The notes beneath the pieces were generated by a model that was not told the DNA's origin, did not search any database, and saw nothing but the letters and a program-made list of their open reading frames with translations. 64,000 bases of DNA from Paenibacillus flagellatus. Lineage in GTDB: Bacteria > Bacillota > Bacilli > Paenibacillales > NBRC-103111. Positions 27,202-36,636 of the stretch are shown piece by piece (the stretch's first letter is position 1; every line of letters starts with the position of its first letter). The DNA lies in the NCBI RefSeq assembly GCF_003217775.1, contig NZ_QJVJ01000007.1, forward strand, positions 1 to 64,000, read 5' to 3'. The position numbers and the translations under genes are program-made.

Positions 27202-28476
27202 TCAATCTTTGTCGTTCGACAGGCCGATCAGTTCGCTCAGCTTAAAGAACAGGCTGAGCACGATCGCGACGACGGTGGCGAGCGCCATCCCTTTCAGCTC
27301 GAAGCTGCCCATCGTCAGCTTCGCTCCGCTGATGCCGATGACGAGCACGACGGTCGTCAGGATCAAGTTCGTCGGCTTGGCGTAATCGACCTTGCTCTCG
27401 ACGAGCATCCGGATGCCGGAGGCGGCGATGACGCCGAACAGCAAGAGCGAGATGCCGCCCATGACCGGCTGCGGAATCGTGTTGATCAAGGCGGCCAGCT
27501 TGCCGACGAACGACAGCACGATGGCGAAGACGGCGGCGAGGCCGAGCACCCGGGTCGAATAGACGCGCGTGATGGCGAGGACGCCGATGTTCTCGCCGTA
27601 CGTCGTATTCGGCGTCGAGCCGACGAAGCCGGACAAGATCGTCGAGATGCCGTTGCCGAGCAGCGAACGATCGAGGCCGGGCGATTTCGTCAAATCTTTG
27701 CCGACGATGTTACCCGTGACGATCAAGTGGCCGATATGCTCGGCGATGACGACGAGCGCGGCGGGCAGGATGACGACGATGCTGGCCCAGTCCCAAGACG
27801 GGGCGTAGAAGGTCGGGAAAGCGAGCCAGGACGCCTCGGACACTTTGCCGAAGTCGACGATGCCGAGCGTAGCGGCCAGCGCATAGCCGACGACGATGCC
27901 GATCAGGATCGGGATAATTTTCATGAACCCGCGGAACATCGACTGCCCCAATATCGTGATCAGAAGCGTGACGACGGAGACGGTGACGGCCGTCGGATCG
28001 ATCTTCCAATCCGGGGCGGCGTCCGTTGGCGGGATCCAGCCCGCCATCTGCGCCGCGACCGGCACGAGCTCGAGCCCGATGACGGCGACGATGGCGCCCA
28101 TGGCCGCCGGCGGGAAGACGACGTCGATCCAGCGCGTCCCGACCGAGCGGATGAGCAGGGCGAACAGGACGAAGACGATGCCGACGACGATGAAGCCGCC
28201 GAGCGCCGCGTTATAGCCCTTCGACCCGAGCACGACGAAGACGGGGGAGATGAAGGCGAAGCTGGAGCCGAGATACGCGGGAATTTTCCACCCGCACAAC
28301 ACCAGGTACAGCAGCGTCCCGATGCCGTTCATGAGCAGGATGGTGGCCGGATCGACCTTGAACAGGAACGGCACGAGGACGGTCGAGCCGAACATGGCGA
28401 ACAAGTGCTGCAGGCCGAGCGGAATGCTTTTGGCGAGCGGCGGACGCTCGTCCACTTGAATGACGCGTTGCTGCAT
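27202..28476 (-). CDS. uraA: Uracil permease, NCS2 family
   Basis: Proton-uracil symporter with 14 predicted helices in 424 residues. Motifs include PLGLQHLFAMFGSTVLVPFLF at the N terminus, the SSFAFISP half-helix, VVIAEHIGHL with the glutamate that contacts uracil in UraA, and GSTPNTTYGENIGVLAITRV (the NCS2 signature). The start at 28476 is supported by AAAGGGGAG; the in-frame extension upstream has no homology. It stands alone, antisense to its neighbours, breaking the usual apt-relA link. A PyrR-type leader was looked for in the 230-nt gap and not seen. Confidence 0.92.
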   Translation of the reverse strand: MQQRVIQVDERPPLAKSIPLGLQHLFAMFGSTVLVPFLFKVDPATILLMNGIGTLLYLVLCGWKIPAYLGSSFAFISPVFVVLGSKGYNAALGGFIVVGIVFVLFALLIRSVGTRWIDVVFPPAAMGAIVAVIGLELVPVAAQMAGWIPPTDAAPDWKIDPTAVTVSVVTLLITILGQSMFRGFMKIIPILIGIVVGYALAATLGIVDFGKVSEASWLAFPTFYAPSWDWASIVVILPAALVVIAEHIGHLIVTGNIVGKDLTKSPGLDRSLLGNGISTILSGFVGSTPNTTYGENIGVLAITRVYSTRVLGLAAVFAIVLSFVGKLAALINTIPQPVMGGISLLLFGVIAASGIRMLVESKVDYAKPTNLILTTVVLVIGISGAKLTMGSFELKGMALATVVAIVLSLFFKLSELIGLSNDKD

Positions 28477-28635
28477 GGAAACTCCCCTTTTGCGGTATTT
28501 TGTCGAAACGTTGAAATGCCAACAAATAGAATACCAGAAACGTGTCGAAGCTGCATAGTATTTTCCTGCAAAACCGTTCGGGGACGGAACGCGATGAAAC
28601 GCTAGAGCGCGTTGACCTGCGGTTCCCCATTCCAG

Positions 28636-28665
28636 TTGACGCCGGCCCCCATTCAAAGGCATAAT
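28636..28665 (+). promoter_or_regulatory. Probable relA promoter
   Basis: TTGACG (28636-28641), 18 bp, CATAAT (28660-28665), with the relA ATG 42 bp further on. Confidence 0.5.
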
Positions 28666-28706
28666 GGAGAGAAAACGAAAGATGAGCAGGAGAAGGTACA
28701 AAAGCG

Positions 28707-30893
28707 ATGGGCATTGAGCAGTTACTGGAACGCGCGGCGACTTACTTGAAACAGAGCGACCTCGTCAAAATCCGCGAAGCGTACGATTTCGCCGATCAAG
28801 CCCATCACGGGCAAGTGCGCAAATCGGGAGAGCCGTATATTTTGCATCCGCTTGCGGTTGCCGAAATTTTGGTGAACATGCAGATGGATGTCACCTCGGT
28901 CATCGCCGCCCTGCTGCACGATGTCGTCGAGGATACGACCGTATCGCTCGAGGCGGTCGAGAAGCATTTCGGCCGTACGTGCGCCATGCTCGTCGACGGC
29001 CTTACGAAGCTGGAAAAAATCAAGTTCAAGTCGAAGGAAGAGCAGCAAAACGAAAACTACCGCAAAATGTTCGTGGCGATGGCCCAGGACATCCGCGTCA
29101 TTCTGATCAAGCTGGCCGACCGGCTTCATAATATGCGCACGCTCAAATTCCAGTCGGAGGAGGCGCAGCGGCGCATCGCGGACGAAACGCTGGAAATTTT
29201 TTGCCCGATCGCCCACCGGCTCGGGATTTCCGCGATCAAGTGGGAGATGGAGGACATCGCCCTCCGCTATTTGAACCCGCAGCAATATTACCGGATCGTC
29301 AACCTGATGCAGAAGAAGCGGGCCGAGCGCGAGAAATATATCGAAGAAATTATCGGCAACATCCGCGGCAAGCTCGGCGAGATGGGGATCGAAGGCGACA
29401 TTTCCGGACGGCCTAAACATATTTATAGCATTTACAAAAAGATGACGTCGAAAAACAAGCAGTTCAACGAAATTTACGACCTGCTCGCCATCCGCGTCAT
29501 CGTCGACAACATTAAAGACTGCTATGCCACGCTCGGCATCATTCATACGCTGTGGAAGCCGATGCCGGGACGGTTCAAGGACTATATCGCGATGCCGAAG
29601 CCGAATATGTACCAGTCGCTTCATACGACGGTCGTCGGACCGAGCGGCGAGCCGCTCGAGGTGCAGATCCGGACGTGGGAGATGCACAAGACGTCCGAGT
29701 TCGGCATCGCCGCCCACTGGGCGTACAAGGAAGGCTCGGCGGTGCCGGCCGGCGGCTTCGGCGACAAGATGAACTTTTTCCGGGAAATTCTCGAGCTCCA
29801 GGAGGAGACGCGCGACGCGGCGGAGTTCATGGAATCGCTCAAGATGGACTTCTTCTCCGATCTCGTCTTCGTCTTCACGCCGAAGGGCGAAGTGATCGAG
29901 CTGCCGGCCGGTTCGGTGCCGCTCGACTTCGCGTACCGGATCCATACCGAGATCGGCAACCGGACCGTCGGCGCCAAGGTGAACGGCCGCATCGTCCCGC
30001 TTGACTACAAGCTGGGAACGGGCGATATCGTCGAGATTTTGACGTCCAAGCATTCGTACGGGCCGAGCCAGGACTGGGTCAAAATCGCGCAGTCGTCGCA
30101 CGCCCGCAGCAAAATCAAGCAATGGTTCAAGAAGGAGAAGCGCGAGGAGAACGTCCAGAAAGGCAAGGACGCGGTCGAGCGCGAGCTGAAGCGGCTCGGT
30201 CTCGAGCCTCCGTCGGTCATGACCGAGGACAACCTGCAGGAGGTCGCGAAGAAGTTCAACTTCAACGACATCGAGGACATGATGTCGGCGGTCGGCTTCG
30301 GCGGCATTACGGCGGCGCAAATATGCACGCGGCTGACGGACAAGCTGCGCCGCGAGAACGAGGAAGCGCAGGCGCACGCGCTCGAGCTTACGAACGAAGT
30401 GAAGGAAGTGAAGGCGTCGACGGAGAAGAAAAGCCGGCCGACGCACGGCGTCCGGGTGAAGGGCGTCGACAACCTGCTCGTTCGGTTCGCCCGCTGCTGC
30501 AACCCGGTTCCCGGCGACGACATCATCGGCTACATCACGCGCGGGCGCGGGGTATCGGTACACCGCGGCGACTGTACGAACATTCCGTGCGGGGATCAGG
30601 ACGACCAGAACCGGATGATCGACGTCGAATGGGAGACGGCGGTGGAGGCGAACTACCACGTCGAGATCGAGATTACCGGGCACGACCGCCGCGCCTTCCT
30701 GAACGAGGTGCTGCAGGCCGTATCCGAAAGCAAGACGGTCATCTCGGCCGTATCGGGACGTTCGGACAAAAACAAAATGGCGACGATCCATATGACGATT
30801 TTGATCAAAAATATCGATCATTTGCAGTCGGTGGTCGAAAAAATCAAGCGCGTGAAGGACGTGTATTCGGTTCAGCGGATTATGCAAAGCTGA
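28707..30893 (+). CDS. relA: Bifunctional (p)ppGpp synthetase/hydrolase
   Basis: Stringent-response enzyme. The 728-residue long RSH form has the HD hydrolase domain (QVRKSGEPYILHPLAVAEIL, LLHDVVEDT), the synthetase domain (DLLAIRVIV, YQSLHTTVVGPSG, EVQIRTWEMH), TGS domain (VFVFTPKGEVIELP), a zinc-finger-like part (LLVRFARCCNPVPGDDIIGYITRG) and a C-terminal ACT domain. Both the HD and the synthetase residues are present, so it should make and break (p)ppGpp. AGGAGAAGG precedes the ATG. dtd follows after 269 nt that hold a large hairpin, while in Bacillus the two are nearly adjacent. Confidence 0.97.
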   Translation: MGIEQLLERAATYLKQSDLVKIREAYDFADQAHHGQVRKSGEPYILHPLAVAEILVNMQMDVTSVIAALLHDVVEDTTVSLEAVEKHFGRTCAMLVDGLTKLEKIKFKSKEEQQNENYRKMFVAMAQDIRVILIKLADRLHNMRTLKFQSEEAQRRIADETLEIFCPIAHRLGISAIKWEMEDIALRYLNPQQYYRIVNLMQKKRAEREKYIEEIIGNIRGKLGEMGIEGDISGRPKHIYSIYKKMTSKNKQFNEIYDLLAIRVIVDNIKDCYATLGIIHTLWKPMPGRFKDYIAMPKPNMYQSLHTTVVGPSGEPLEVQIRTWEMHKTSEFGIAAHWAYKEGSAVPAGGFGDKMNFFREILELQEETRDAAEFMESLKMDFFSDLVFVFTPKGEVIELPAGSVPLDFAYRIHTEIGNRTVGAKVNGRIVPLDYKLGTGDIVEILTSKHSYGPSQDWVKIAQSSHARSKIKQWFKKEKREENVQKGKDAVERELKRLGLEPPSVMTEDNLQEVAKKFNFNDIEDMMSAVGFGGITAAQICTRLTDKLRRENEEAQAHALELTNEVKEVKASTEKKSRPTHGVRVKGVDNLLVRFARCCNPVPGDDIIGYITRGRGVSVHRGDCTNIPCGDQDDQNRMIDVEWETAVEANYHVEIEITGHDRRAFLNEVLQAVSESKTVISAVSGRSDKNKMATIHMTILIKNIDHLQSVVEKIKRVKDVYSVQRIMQS

Positions 30894-30970
30894 GGCGGGC
30901 GGGGAAGCTCGAAAAAGCGGCGAAACGTCCAAAGCGGAAGCGCCCGAAAAGAGAAGAAGTTGTTCGGGGC

Positions 30971-31083
30971 AGGATGCAAGCATACGCTGCGCCCGCTGTT
31001 GAAACCGGGTTCCTTGCATGCCGGAAGGAGAGAGCCCGGCTTCAAGGCGGGACGTAAACTCTCCGCCGTATGCGTTGCATCCT
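30971..31083. other. Long nested inverted repeat between relA and dtd
   Basis: AGGATGCAAGCATACG (30971-30986) pairs with CGTATGC-G-TTGCATCCT (31067-31083) with one bulge. Inside, CCCGC (30992) pairs with GCGGG (31047), TTGAA (30999) with TTCAA (31041), CCGGG (31005) with CCCGG (31035) and TCCTT (31011) with AAGGA (31025). All arms nest, so transcript from either strand would fold into one rod of about 110 nt. A T-rich stretch (31081-31108) follows. It may act as relA terminator, an mRNA-stability element, or a palindromic mobile remnant. Confidence 0.6.
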
Positions 31084-31162
31084 TTGGCGTTTCCTTTTCT
31101 CTTTTCTCGTCTGCAAGCGTAAATCGAATCAACGTCCGGGCAGGGGAAGGGGACAAGACAGG

Positions 31163-31603
31163 ATGAGAGTGGTCGTACAGAGAAGCAAGGAAGCGAGCGT
31201 AACGGTCGACGGCGAGAGCGTCGGCCGGATCGTGGGCGGGCTCGTGCTGCTCGTCGGCGTCACGCACGACGATACGGAGCAGGACGCCCGGTATTTGGCC
31301 GAGAAGGTGGCCGGGCTGCGCATCTTCGAGGACGAGGAAGGCAAGATGAACTTGTCCGTAGCCGACGTCGGCGGCGCGATCTTGTCGGTGTCGCAGTTTA
31401 CGCTGTACGGCGATACGCGCAAAGGAAAGCGGCCGAACTTCATGGCGGCCGCCCGTCCCGAGCAGGCGAAGCCGCTGTACGAAACGTTCAACGCGCTGCT
31501 GCGCGAGCAAGGGCTTCGCGTCGAGACCGGCGTCTTCGGCGCGATGATGGACGTGCGATTGACGAACGACGGACCGGTTACGCTTATCGTGGAAAGCCGG
31601 TGA
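31163..31603 (+). CDS. dtd: D-aminoacyl-tRNA deacylase
   Basis: Frees tRNA from D-amino acids (and glycyl-tRNA-Ala). Standard length, 146 residues, with [17 protein letters not shown], the conserved [19 protein letters not shown], and the Gly-Pro motif [10 protein letters not shown] near the C terminus, which in this fold sits beside the substrate chirality centre. AGGGGAAGGGG precedes ATG 31163. Ends in a strong terminator. Confidence 0.96.
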   Translation: MRVVVQRSKEASVTVDGESVGRIVGGLVLLVGVTHDDTEQDARYLAEKVAGLRIFEDEEGKMNLSVADVGGAILSVSQFTLYGDTRKGKRPNFMAAARPEQAKPLYETFNALLREQGLRVETGVFGAMMDVRLTNDGPVTLIVESR

Positions 31604-31611
31604 ACGATACG

Positions 31612-31650
31612 AACGGCCCTGTCTCGCGGTAGGAGACAGGGCCGTTTTTG
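31612..31650 (+). terminator. Terminator after dtd
   Basis: AACGGCCCTGTCTC (31612-31625) and GAGACAGGGCCGTT (31633-31646) are a perfect 14-bp stem followed by T's. Confidence 0.95.
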
Positions 31651-31664
31651 CCGTTCGCGCGGGA

Positions 31665-33530
31665 TCAAGCGGAGCGATCCGAGCGGATTTTGAATTGGCC
31701 GAGCAGCTGCTGCAGCTGCTCGGCGATTCGTTCCAACGTCGCCGCCGACGCCGCGATTTCTTCCATCGAAGCCATCTGCTGCTCCGTCGCCGCCGATACC
31801 TCCCCGGTCGCCGCGGCGATATCCCGGCTCGCGCCGGACACGCTGCCGATCTGCTCGACTACGCCGGCGACCGATTGGCGGATGAGCCGGAACGTCTCGC
31901 CGGAGACGTCCGCCAGCCGGATGCCGTTGTCGACTTCCCGTACGGCCGCCTGCATTGACTCGACGACGGAGGCGGTTTCGCTCTGGATCGCATGGATCAG
32001 CTGCGTAATACGGCCCGTCGAGTCGGACGATTGCTCCGCCAGCTTGCGCACCTCCTCCGCGACGACGGCGAACCCTTTGCCGTGCTCGCCGGCCCGGGCC
32101 GCCTCGATCGCCGCGTTCAGCGCGAGCAGATTCGTCTGATCGGCGATGTCCCGGATCGCATCGACGATTTGTCCGATTTCCTCGGACCGGGCGCCGAGCC
32201 CTTGAACGGCAAGGCCGAGGCCCGACACCTTCTCGTTGATCGAGTTCATTTGCCGGATGACGTTCTCGATTTCGCGCTGGCCGTTCCCGGCCTGGTCCGA
32301 CGTGTCGCGGGCGGCGGCGGACACCGACTGTCCGCTGTCGGCGATGCTTCTCGCGCCGACGGCCACCTCGTTGATCGTACCTGCGATTTGCTCGCTGGCC
32401 CGGCTGTTCTGATCGGCGCTCGCGCTCAGCTGCTCGGACGACGCCGCGAGCAGGCTGGACGTGTCGTTCACCTCGGCGAGCAGTCCGCTGAGCGAATCCG
32501 CCATCCGGTCGAACGATTGGCCGAGCCGGCCGAATTCATCGCGGGTCCGAATGTTCGACCGTTCGGTCAAATCGCCTTGCCCGACTTTCTCCGACGCTTG
32601 GATGAGCCGGTTGAGCGGCCGCAGGATCGACCTCAAAATGACGAAGACGACGACGGCGCCGGCGGCGATGGCGATCGCCACGACGAGCGCGGTCGTGACG
32701 AAAATCGCCTCGGCCGCTTGCTCCACCTCGCGGGCGGACATCGTCCCGACGATTTTCCAGCCGGTCAGCTCGTTCGTCATAAACGCCAGCTCCCGCTTCT
32801 CGCCGCCGGTTTCGTATTCGAATTGTCCCGTCGGCTGCGCGTACAGTCCGCGAGTCCATTCCTCCTTCGCACCGGAGCCGCTCTCAAAGTCCGGATGGAC
32901 CAAGTAGTTGCCGTTTCGATCCATCAGAAACGGGTAGCCGTCCTTGCCGATTTTGACCTGCTTCACGATGTCGGTCAGCTTTTGCAGGTTCAAGTCGAAG
33001 GCGACGACCCCGGACCGGTCGTCCAGCCGTTTCGAGACGGTGACGATGACGGTTCCGTCCGAGACGTCGACGTACGGATCGGTGACGACGGTTTTGCCCG
33101 GCTCGCCGACGGCCCGCTCGTACCAAGGCCGCTTGCGCGGGTCGAATCCTTCGGGAAACGTTTGCTCCGGCGAGATGATCATGCCCCCGCCGTCCGTTCC
33201 GACGTATGTACCTTTGATTTCCGGATGAAGCGACGCGTATTGGTTCAGCCGGTTTTGCAGCAGCTGCCGGCCGGCTCCCGAAAATTGATCGCGGTGCACC
33301 TCCTTCGCGAAAAAATTCGCATCGTTCAGCTTCGGCTCGATCACGTTGCGGATCGTCGCGTTCAGCAGGCCGACGTTTTCCCCGGCGCTGAACAGAAGCT
33401 GCTCCTCGAGTCTGCTTTTCGCGCTTTGATACGACAGCAGCCCGATCAGCACCCCCGGCACGAGAAGAAGCGCGGCGAAGGAAACGATCAGCTTGTTCTT
33501 GACGGTCATTGTTGCGCGTACGATAAACAT
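31665..33530 (-). CDS. Methyl-accepting chemotaxis protein with dCache sensor domain
   Basis: Membrane chemoreceptor, 621 residues. Helix 1 at about 11-33, an extracytoplasmic double-Cache region (about 40-270, with [17 protein letters not shown] and [10 protein letters not shown], the amino-acid/small-ligand pocket style), helix 2 at about 275-297, a HAMP segment, then the coiled signalling domain with the hairpin tip [12 protein letters not shown]...[38 protein letters not shown] start at 33530 (MFIVRATM) with GGGGGAG nine bases before. No che genes adjoin it, so it is an orphan receptor. The ligand is unknown. Confidence 0.95.
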   Translation of the reverse strand: MFIVRATMTVKNKLIVSFAALLLVPGVLIGLLSYQSAKSRLEEQLLFSAGENVGLLNATIRNVIEPKLNDANFFAKEVHRDQFSGAGRQLLQNRLNQYASLHPEIKGTYVGTDGGGMIISPEQTFPEGFDPRKRPWYERAVGEPGKTVVTDPYVDVSDGTVIVTVSKRLDDRSGVVAFDLNLQKLTDIVKQVKIGKDGYPFLMDRNGNYLVHPDFESGSGAKEEWTRGLYAQPTGQFEYETGGEKRELAFMTNELTGWKIVGTMSAREVEQAAEAIFVTTALVVAIAIAAGAVVVFVILRSILRPLNRLIQASEKVGQGDLTERSNIRTRDEFGRLGQSFDRMADSLSGLLAEVNDTSSLLAASSEQLSASADQNSRASEQIAGTINEVAVGARSIADSGQSVSAAARDTSDQAGNGQREIENVIRQMNSINEKVSGLGLAVQGLGARSEEIGQIVDAIRDIADQTNLLALNAAIEAARAGEHGKGFAVVAEEVRKLAEQSSDSTGRITQLIHAIQSETASVVESMQAAVREVDNGIRLADVSGETFRLIRQSVAGVVEQIGSVSGASRDIAAATGEVSAATEQQMASMEEIAASAATLERIAEQLQQLLGQFKIRSDRSA

Positions 33531-33756
33531 GATCGATCGCTCCCCCAATCCTTTTGTCATTGTCGGCCCCCCGCAGGTCCGTCTATTCCGCCCCGTTCGG
33601 CGTGTTTTCGGCAACCGCTTTCAAGTCCCCCGAAACGGTGCACCACCAAGTGTATTCGGCGATCTCGAGCTTTGACAACGATCAGATTATGGAAACCGCG
33701 GTGCGGAATGATGGAAAAAGTTCGCTGCAGCAGTAGCATTCGGCAGCACAACCTGA

Positions 33757-33780
33757 TATACTGATAATGATTATCAGTAT
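33757..33780 (+). promoter_or_regulatory. Fur box over the fhuF -10
   Basis: TGATAAT-G-ATTATCA (7-1-7), within an 11-1-11 perfect palindrome at 33758-33780, matches the Fur consensus. TATACT at 33757-33762 is a likely -10 within the box, so iron-loaded Fur would shut the promoter. Confidence 0.88.
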
Positions 33781-33824
33781 CACGATGTTTTCGATCGACG
33801 TTCCCATAGATAGGAAGTGTTCTC

Positions 33825-34637
33825 ATGGATTACGAGAAGCTGCTGCCGTATCACGTTACGACGGAAGACCGGCCGAACGCCGTCTGCTCCGTGCCCGCGT
33901 CCGAGCTGACCGATTCCGCGGCGATGAAGAAGCTGCTGGACGTTTACGCGCCTTTGATGAAGGCGCTCGACGGTAGGGCGGCCGCCGCCTATTTTTGCAA
34001 CGCCTTCAGCGGAGTCGCGGTCGCGCTGCAGTACGCGATTTCCGTACACGGACAAGCGCCGGACGTGTCTCTTGCGAACTTGACCGTCCAACTGGCCCCG
34101 GCGGACGGCAAATATACGCTGTCGTTCAAGCTGAATCGCTTGGCGGAGGAGGACGTGCCGGCCGTCGCGGCGGAGCGCGACGAATGGCTTTCGCGCAAGC
34201 TCGCCCGCTTTTACGCGGAGACGGTCCGTCCGCTCATCGAAGCGGTCGCGGCGGTCGGCGGGCTGAGCGCGCCATACTTGTGGGGACTGCTCCCGACCCG
34301 GTTCAATTACTATACCGGGCAGTGGACGCTTCATGCGTCGAGTACGGCCGAAGCCGAAACGATCGAGAACGATTACGCGGTCGTGAAGCGCGGCCTGCCT
34401 GCCGAAACGTTCGGCTTGAAACGCAATCCGTTCGACGTAACGATTCGGTGGCTCGAAGATTTGAAGGACGAGTCGAAGCAAGTGCGGATGAAAAACGTAT
34501 GCTGCCGGTTTTTCGAGACGGAGGGCGGCTACTGCTGCTACACGTGCCCCCGCCTGACCGAGAAGGAGCGCGCTGAGCGGCGCGAGCAGGCGCGGAGCGC
34601 GGCGCCGGAGCCGGCGAAGGTGCCGGTGTTGAAGTAA
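33825..34637 (+). CDS. FhuF-type siderophore-iron reductase ([2Fe-2S] protein)
   Basis: Predicted cytoplasmic protein of 270 residues that reduces ferric siderophore to release iron. The C-terminal end has exactly the FhuF iron-sulphur pattern C-C-x10-C-x2-C: C226, C227, C238, C241, in a YCCYTCPR context followed by a basic helix. The N-terminal part includes ALQYAISV and LPTRFNYYTGQW, loosely as in FhuF/IucA-associated reductases. A textbook Fur box precedes it, so it is iron-starvation induced. No siderophore transporter or synthesis genes are next to it. AGGAAGTG precedes the ATG. Confidence 0.85.
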   Translation: MDYEKLLPYHVTTEDRPNAVCSVPASELTDSAAMKKLLDVYAPLMKALDGRAAAAYFCNAFSGVAVALQYAISVHGQAPDVSLANLTVQLAPADGKYTLSFKLNRLAEEDVPAVAAERDEWLSRKLARFYAETVRPLIEAVAAVGGLSAPYLWGLLPTRFNYYTGQWTLHASSTAEAETIENDYAVVKRGLPAETFGLKRNPFDVTIRWLEDLKDESKQVRMKNVCCRFFETEGGYCCYTCPRLTEKERAERREQARSAAPEPAKVPVLK

Positions 34638-34664
34638 ACGGATCGAATAGCGGATCGTCGAAAA

Positions 34665-34708
34665 AAGCCGCGGACGAACGGATCGCAACCGTTCGGCCGG
34701 GGCTTCTT
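34665..34708 (+). terminator. Terminator after the FhuF-type gene
   Basis: AAGCC-CGG-CGAACGG pairs with CCGTTCG-CCG-GGCTT (34665-34705) with small mismatches; only a few T's follow. Confidence 0.65.
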
Positions 34709-34786
34709 CGCATTCGCGCGCGGTTATTTTCGCCTCCGTTGGCAAAACTAGTGAAGTATCGCATTACTGCCAAGGAGACTATCGAT

Positions 34787-34963
34787 ATGCGCCGATCCCG
34801 AAAAGAAACGATCGTGCTCGATCCGCACAACCGACTGCTGCATAACGGCGTCCCCGATTCGATCGGGATGGGCGGACAGCGTTTCGCCGCCGAAGCGTCC
34901 CAGGAATGGGCGTCCGGTCCGAGCCATGTCCGCAATGCGCCTCATAAGCCGTTTCTCCCCTAA
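34787..34963 (+). CDS. Small hypothetical protein (58 residues)
   Basis: Not recognised. Composition is polar with DPHNRLLHNGVPDSIGMGGQ in the middle and basic N terminus (MRRSRKE). The main support is the ribosome site AAGGAG nine bases before ATG 34787 and isolation between a terminator and the hemZ promoter. No membrane or metal motif. It could be a small spore or stress peptide, but nothing visible decides that. Confidence 0.45.
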   Translation: MRRSRKETIVLDPHNRLLHNGVPDSIGMGGQRFAAEASQEWASGPSHVRNAPHKPFLP

Positions 34964-35022
34964 ACCGGACGAGCCCCCCGCTGCATCCCCTTTCCCGGCT
35001 GTCGCCTTTCCTCCGCGAAATA

Positions 35023-35031
35023 TGGTACACT
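35023..35031 (+). promoter_or_regulatory. Extended -10 promoter of hemZ
   Basis: TGGTACACT (extended -10), 50 bp before the hemZ ATG; no clear -35. The same nine bases recur at about 39281, upstream of the FAD oxidoreductase gene. Confidence 0.45.
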
Positions 35032-35080
35032 AGTGGCGTCGCAACGGTTGCGGCAGCACGAACGGGAGGGAAAGGTACAG

Positions 35081-36619
35081 ATGAAACTGGCATGCCTTCG
35101 AGTCGGATTCGACGACTATCAAATGGACATTTATCATATAGCGAAGCTGTTTTTCGAAGAGGTCGACATGGTCGGGGGAGACGATCCCGACGCCGAGCTG
35201 CGGCTTGCGCTCGAGCTTGCGCCGATCGGAGCCGACGGTAGCGCCACGGTCACGGCGACGCTCGAGCGTCCGGCATCGGGCGGCCGCTGGACGCATGCCG
35301 AGAGCCGCCTTCTGAGAAGCGGCGCGGACGATGCCCGACGCCGCGAGCTGAAGCGCGTCGTCGGCTCCGCCATGCTGCGCGTGCTGGAGGAGGCGACCGG
35401 ACTGGAGCAGCCGTGGGGCGTGCTGACCGGCGTCCGACCGACGAAGCTGATGCACAATTTGCTGCGCAAGCAAGGGCGCGAAGCGAGCGTCCGGCAGCTG
35501 CAGGAGGAGTATCTGCTCACCGACGGCAAGGCGAAGCTGCTCGCCGACATCGCCGAGAGACAGCTCGCGGTTATTCCCGATCTGTTCGAGCTCGACCGCG
35601 AGGTCAGCCTGTATATCGGCATTCCGTTTTGTCCGACGAAATGCGCGTACTGCACGTTCCCGGCATATGACATCCGCGGCAACAACGGGTCGGTCGACAC
35701 GTTTCTCGACGGGCTTCATTACGAAATCCGCGAAACCGGCCGTTGGCTCAAGCAGGCGGGGCTCCGCATCACGACGATCTATTGGGGCGGCGGCACGCCG
35801 ACGAGCATTACGGCGGAGCAGATCGACGCGCTGTTCGAAACGATGCGCGAATCGCTGCCGAGCTTGGACGAAGTTCGCGAGCTGACGGTGGAAGCCGGGC
35901 GTCCCGACACGATCACCCCGGAGAAGCTGGCCGTCCTCAAGAAGTGGAACGTCGGCCGGATCAGCATCAACCCGCAAAGCTTCACGCAGCTGACGCTCGA
36001 CAAGATCGGCCGCCACCATACGGTCGAGGAGACGGTCGAGAAGTTCAAGCTGTCGCGCGAGATGGGCATGGACAACATCAACATGGACCTCATTATCGGC
36101 TTGCCGAACGAAGGCATACCCGAATTTCAGCATACGCTCGACGAAACGGCGAAGCTGCTGCCGGAATCGCTCACCGTGCATACGCTGTCGTTCAAGCGCG
36201 CCTCCAAAATGACGAAAAACCGCGACCAGTACGAAGTGGCGGAGCGCGACGAAATCGCCGACATGATGAAGATGGCGAACGCGTTCATGGACGAGCACGG
36301 CTACCATCCGTACTACATGTACCGGCAAAAAAACATTCTCGGCAATCTCGAAAACGTCGGCTATGCGCTCGGCGACCGGGACAGCCTGTACAACATCCTC
36401 ATGATGGAGGAGCGGCAGACGATCATCGGTCTCGGCTGCGGTGCGGTCAGCAAGGTGCTGTATCCGGCGACGACCGACGAGGAGGGCAACGAGCATCAGA
36501 AGATCGAGCGGTTTCCGAACCCGAAGGAGCCTTCCGTCTACAACCAGGCGTATAAGGAATATATCGACAAAAAGCTGCGGCTGCTTGACGACGCGTACGG
36601 CTTGACGCCGAGCCGGTAA
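35081..36619 (+). CDS. hemZ: HemZ, coproporphyrinogen dehydrogenase-like radical SAM protein
   Basis: Radical SAM enzyme of the HemN/HemZ group, linked to oxygen-independent haem synthesis. The 512 residues match Bacillus HemZ in length. The cluster motif CxxxCxxC is C184, C188, C191 (GIPFCPTKCAYCTFPAY), followed by YWGGGTPTS, a SAM-binding TVEAGRPDTI, and RISINPQSF. The N-terminal 170 residues (start MKLACLRVGFDDYQMDIYHIAKLFF, LTGVRPTKLMHNLL) are specific to HemZ versus HemN/HemW. ATG 35081 follows GGGAGGG. AraC-type gene 36637 starts 17 nt after its stop. Confidence 0.94.
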   Translation: MKLACLRVGFDDYQMDIYHIAKLFFEEVDMVGGDDPDAELRLALELAPIGADGSATVTATLERPASGGRWTHAESRLLRSGADDARRRELKRVVGSAMLRVLEEATGLEQPWGVLTGVRPTKLMHNLLRKQGREASVRQLQEEYLLTDGKAKLLADIAERQLAVIPDLFELDREVSLYIGIPFCPTKCAYCTFPAYDIRGNNGSVDTFLDGLHYEIRETGRWLKQAGLRITTIYWGGGTPTSITAEQIDALFETMRESLPSLDEVRELTVEAGRPDTITPEKLAVLKKWNVGRISINPQSFTQLTLDKIGRHHTVEETVEKFKLSREMGMDNINMDLIIGLPNEGIPEFQHTLDETAKLLPESLTVHTLSFKRASKMTKNRDQYEVAERDEIADMMKMANAFMDEHGYHPYYMYRQKNILGNLENVGYALGDRDSLYNILMMEERQTIIGLGCGAVSKVLYPATTDEEGNEHQKIERFPNPKEPSVYNQAYKEYIDKKLRLLDDAYGLTPSR

Positions 36620-36636
36620 GCGGGGGCGGGCGGCGC

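Noticed and set aside
33540-33756. SigD-type promoter for the chemoreceptor
   Set aside because: GCCGAATA occurs on the minus strand, but no TAAA at the needed distance; not enough to call.
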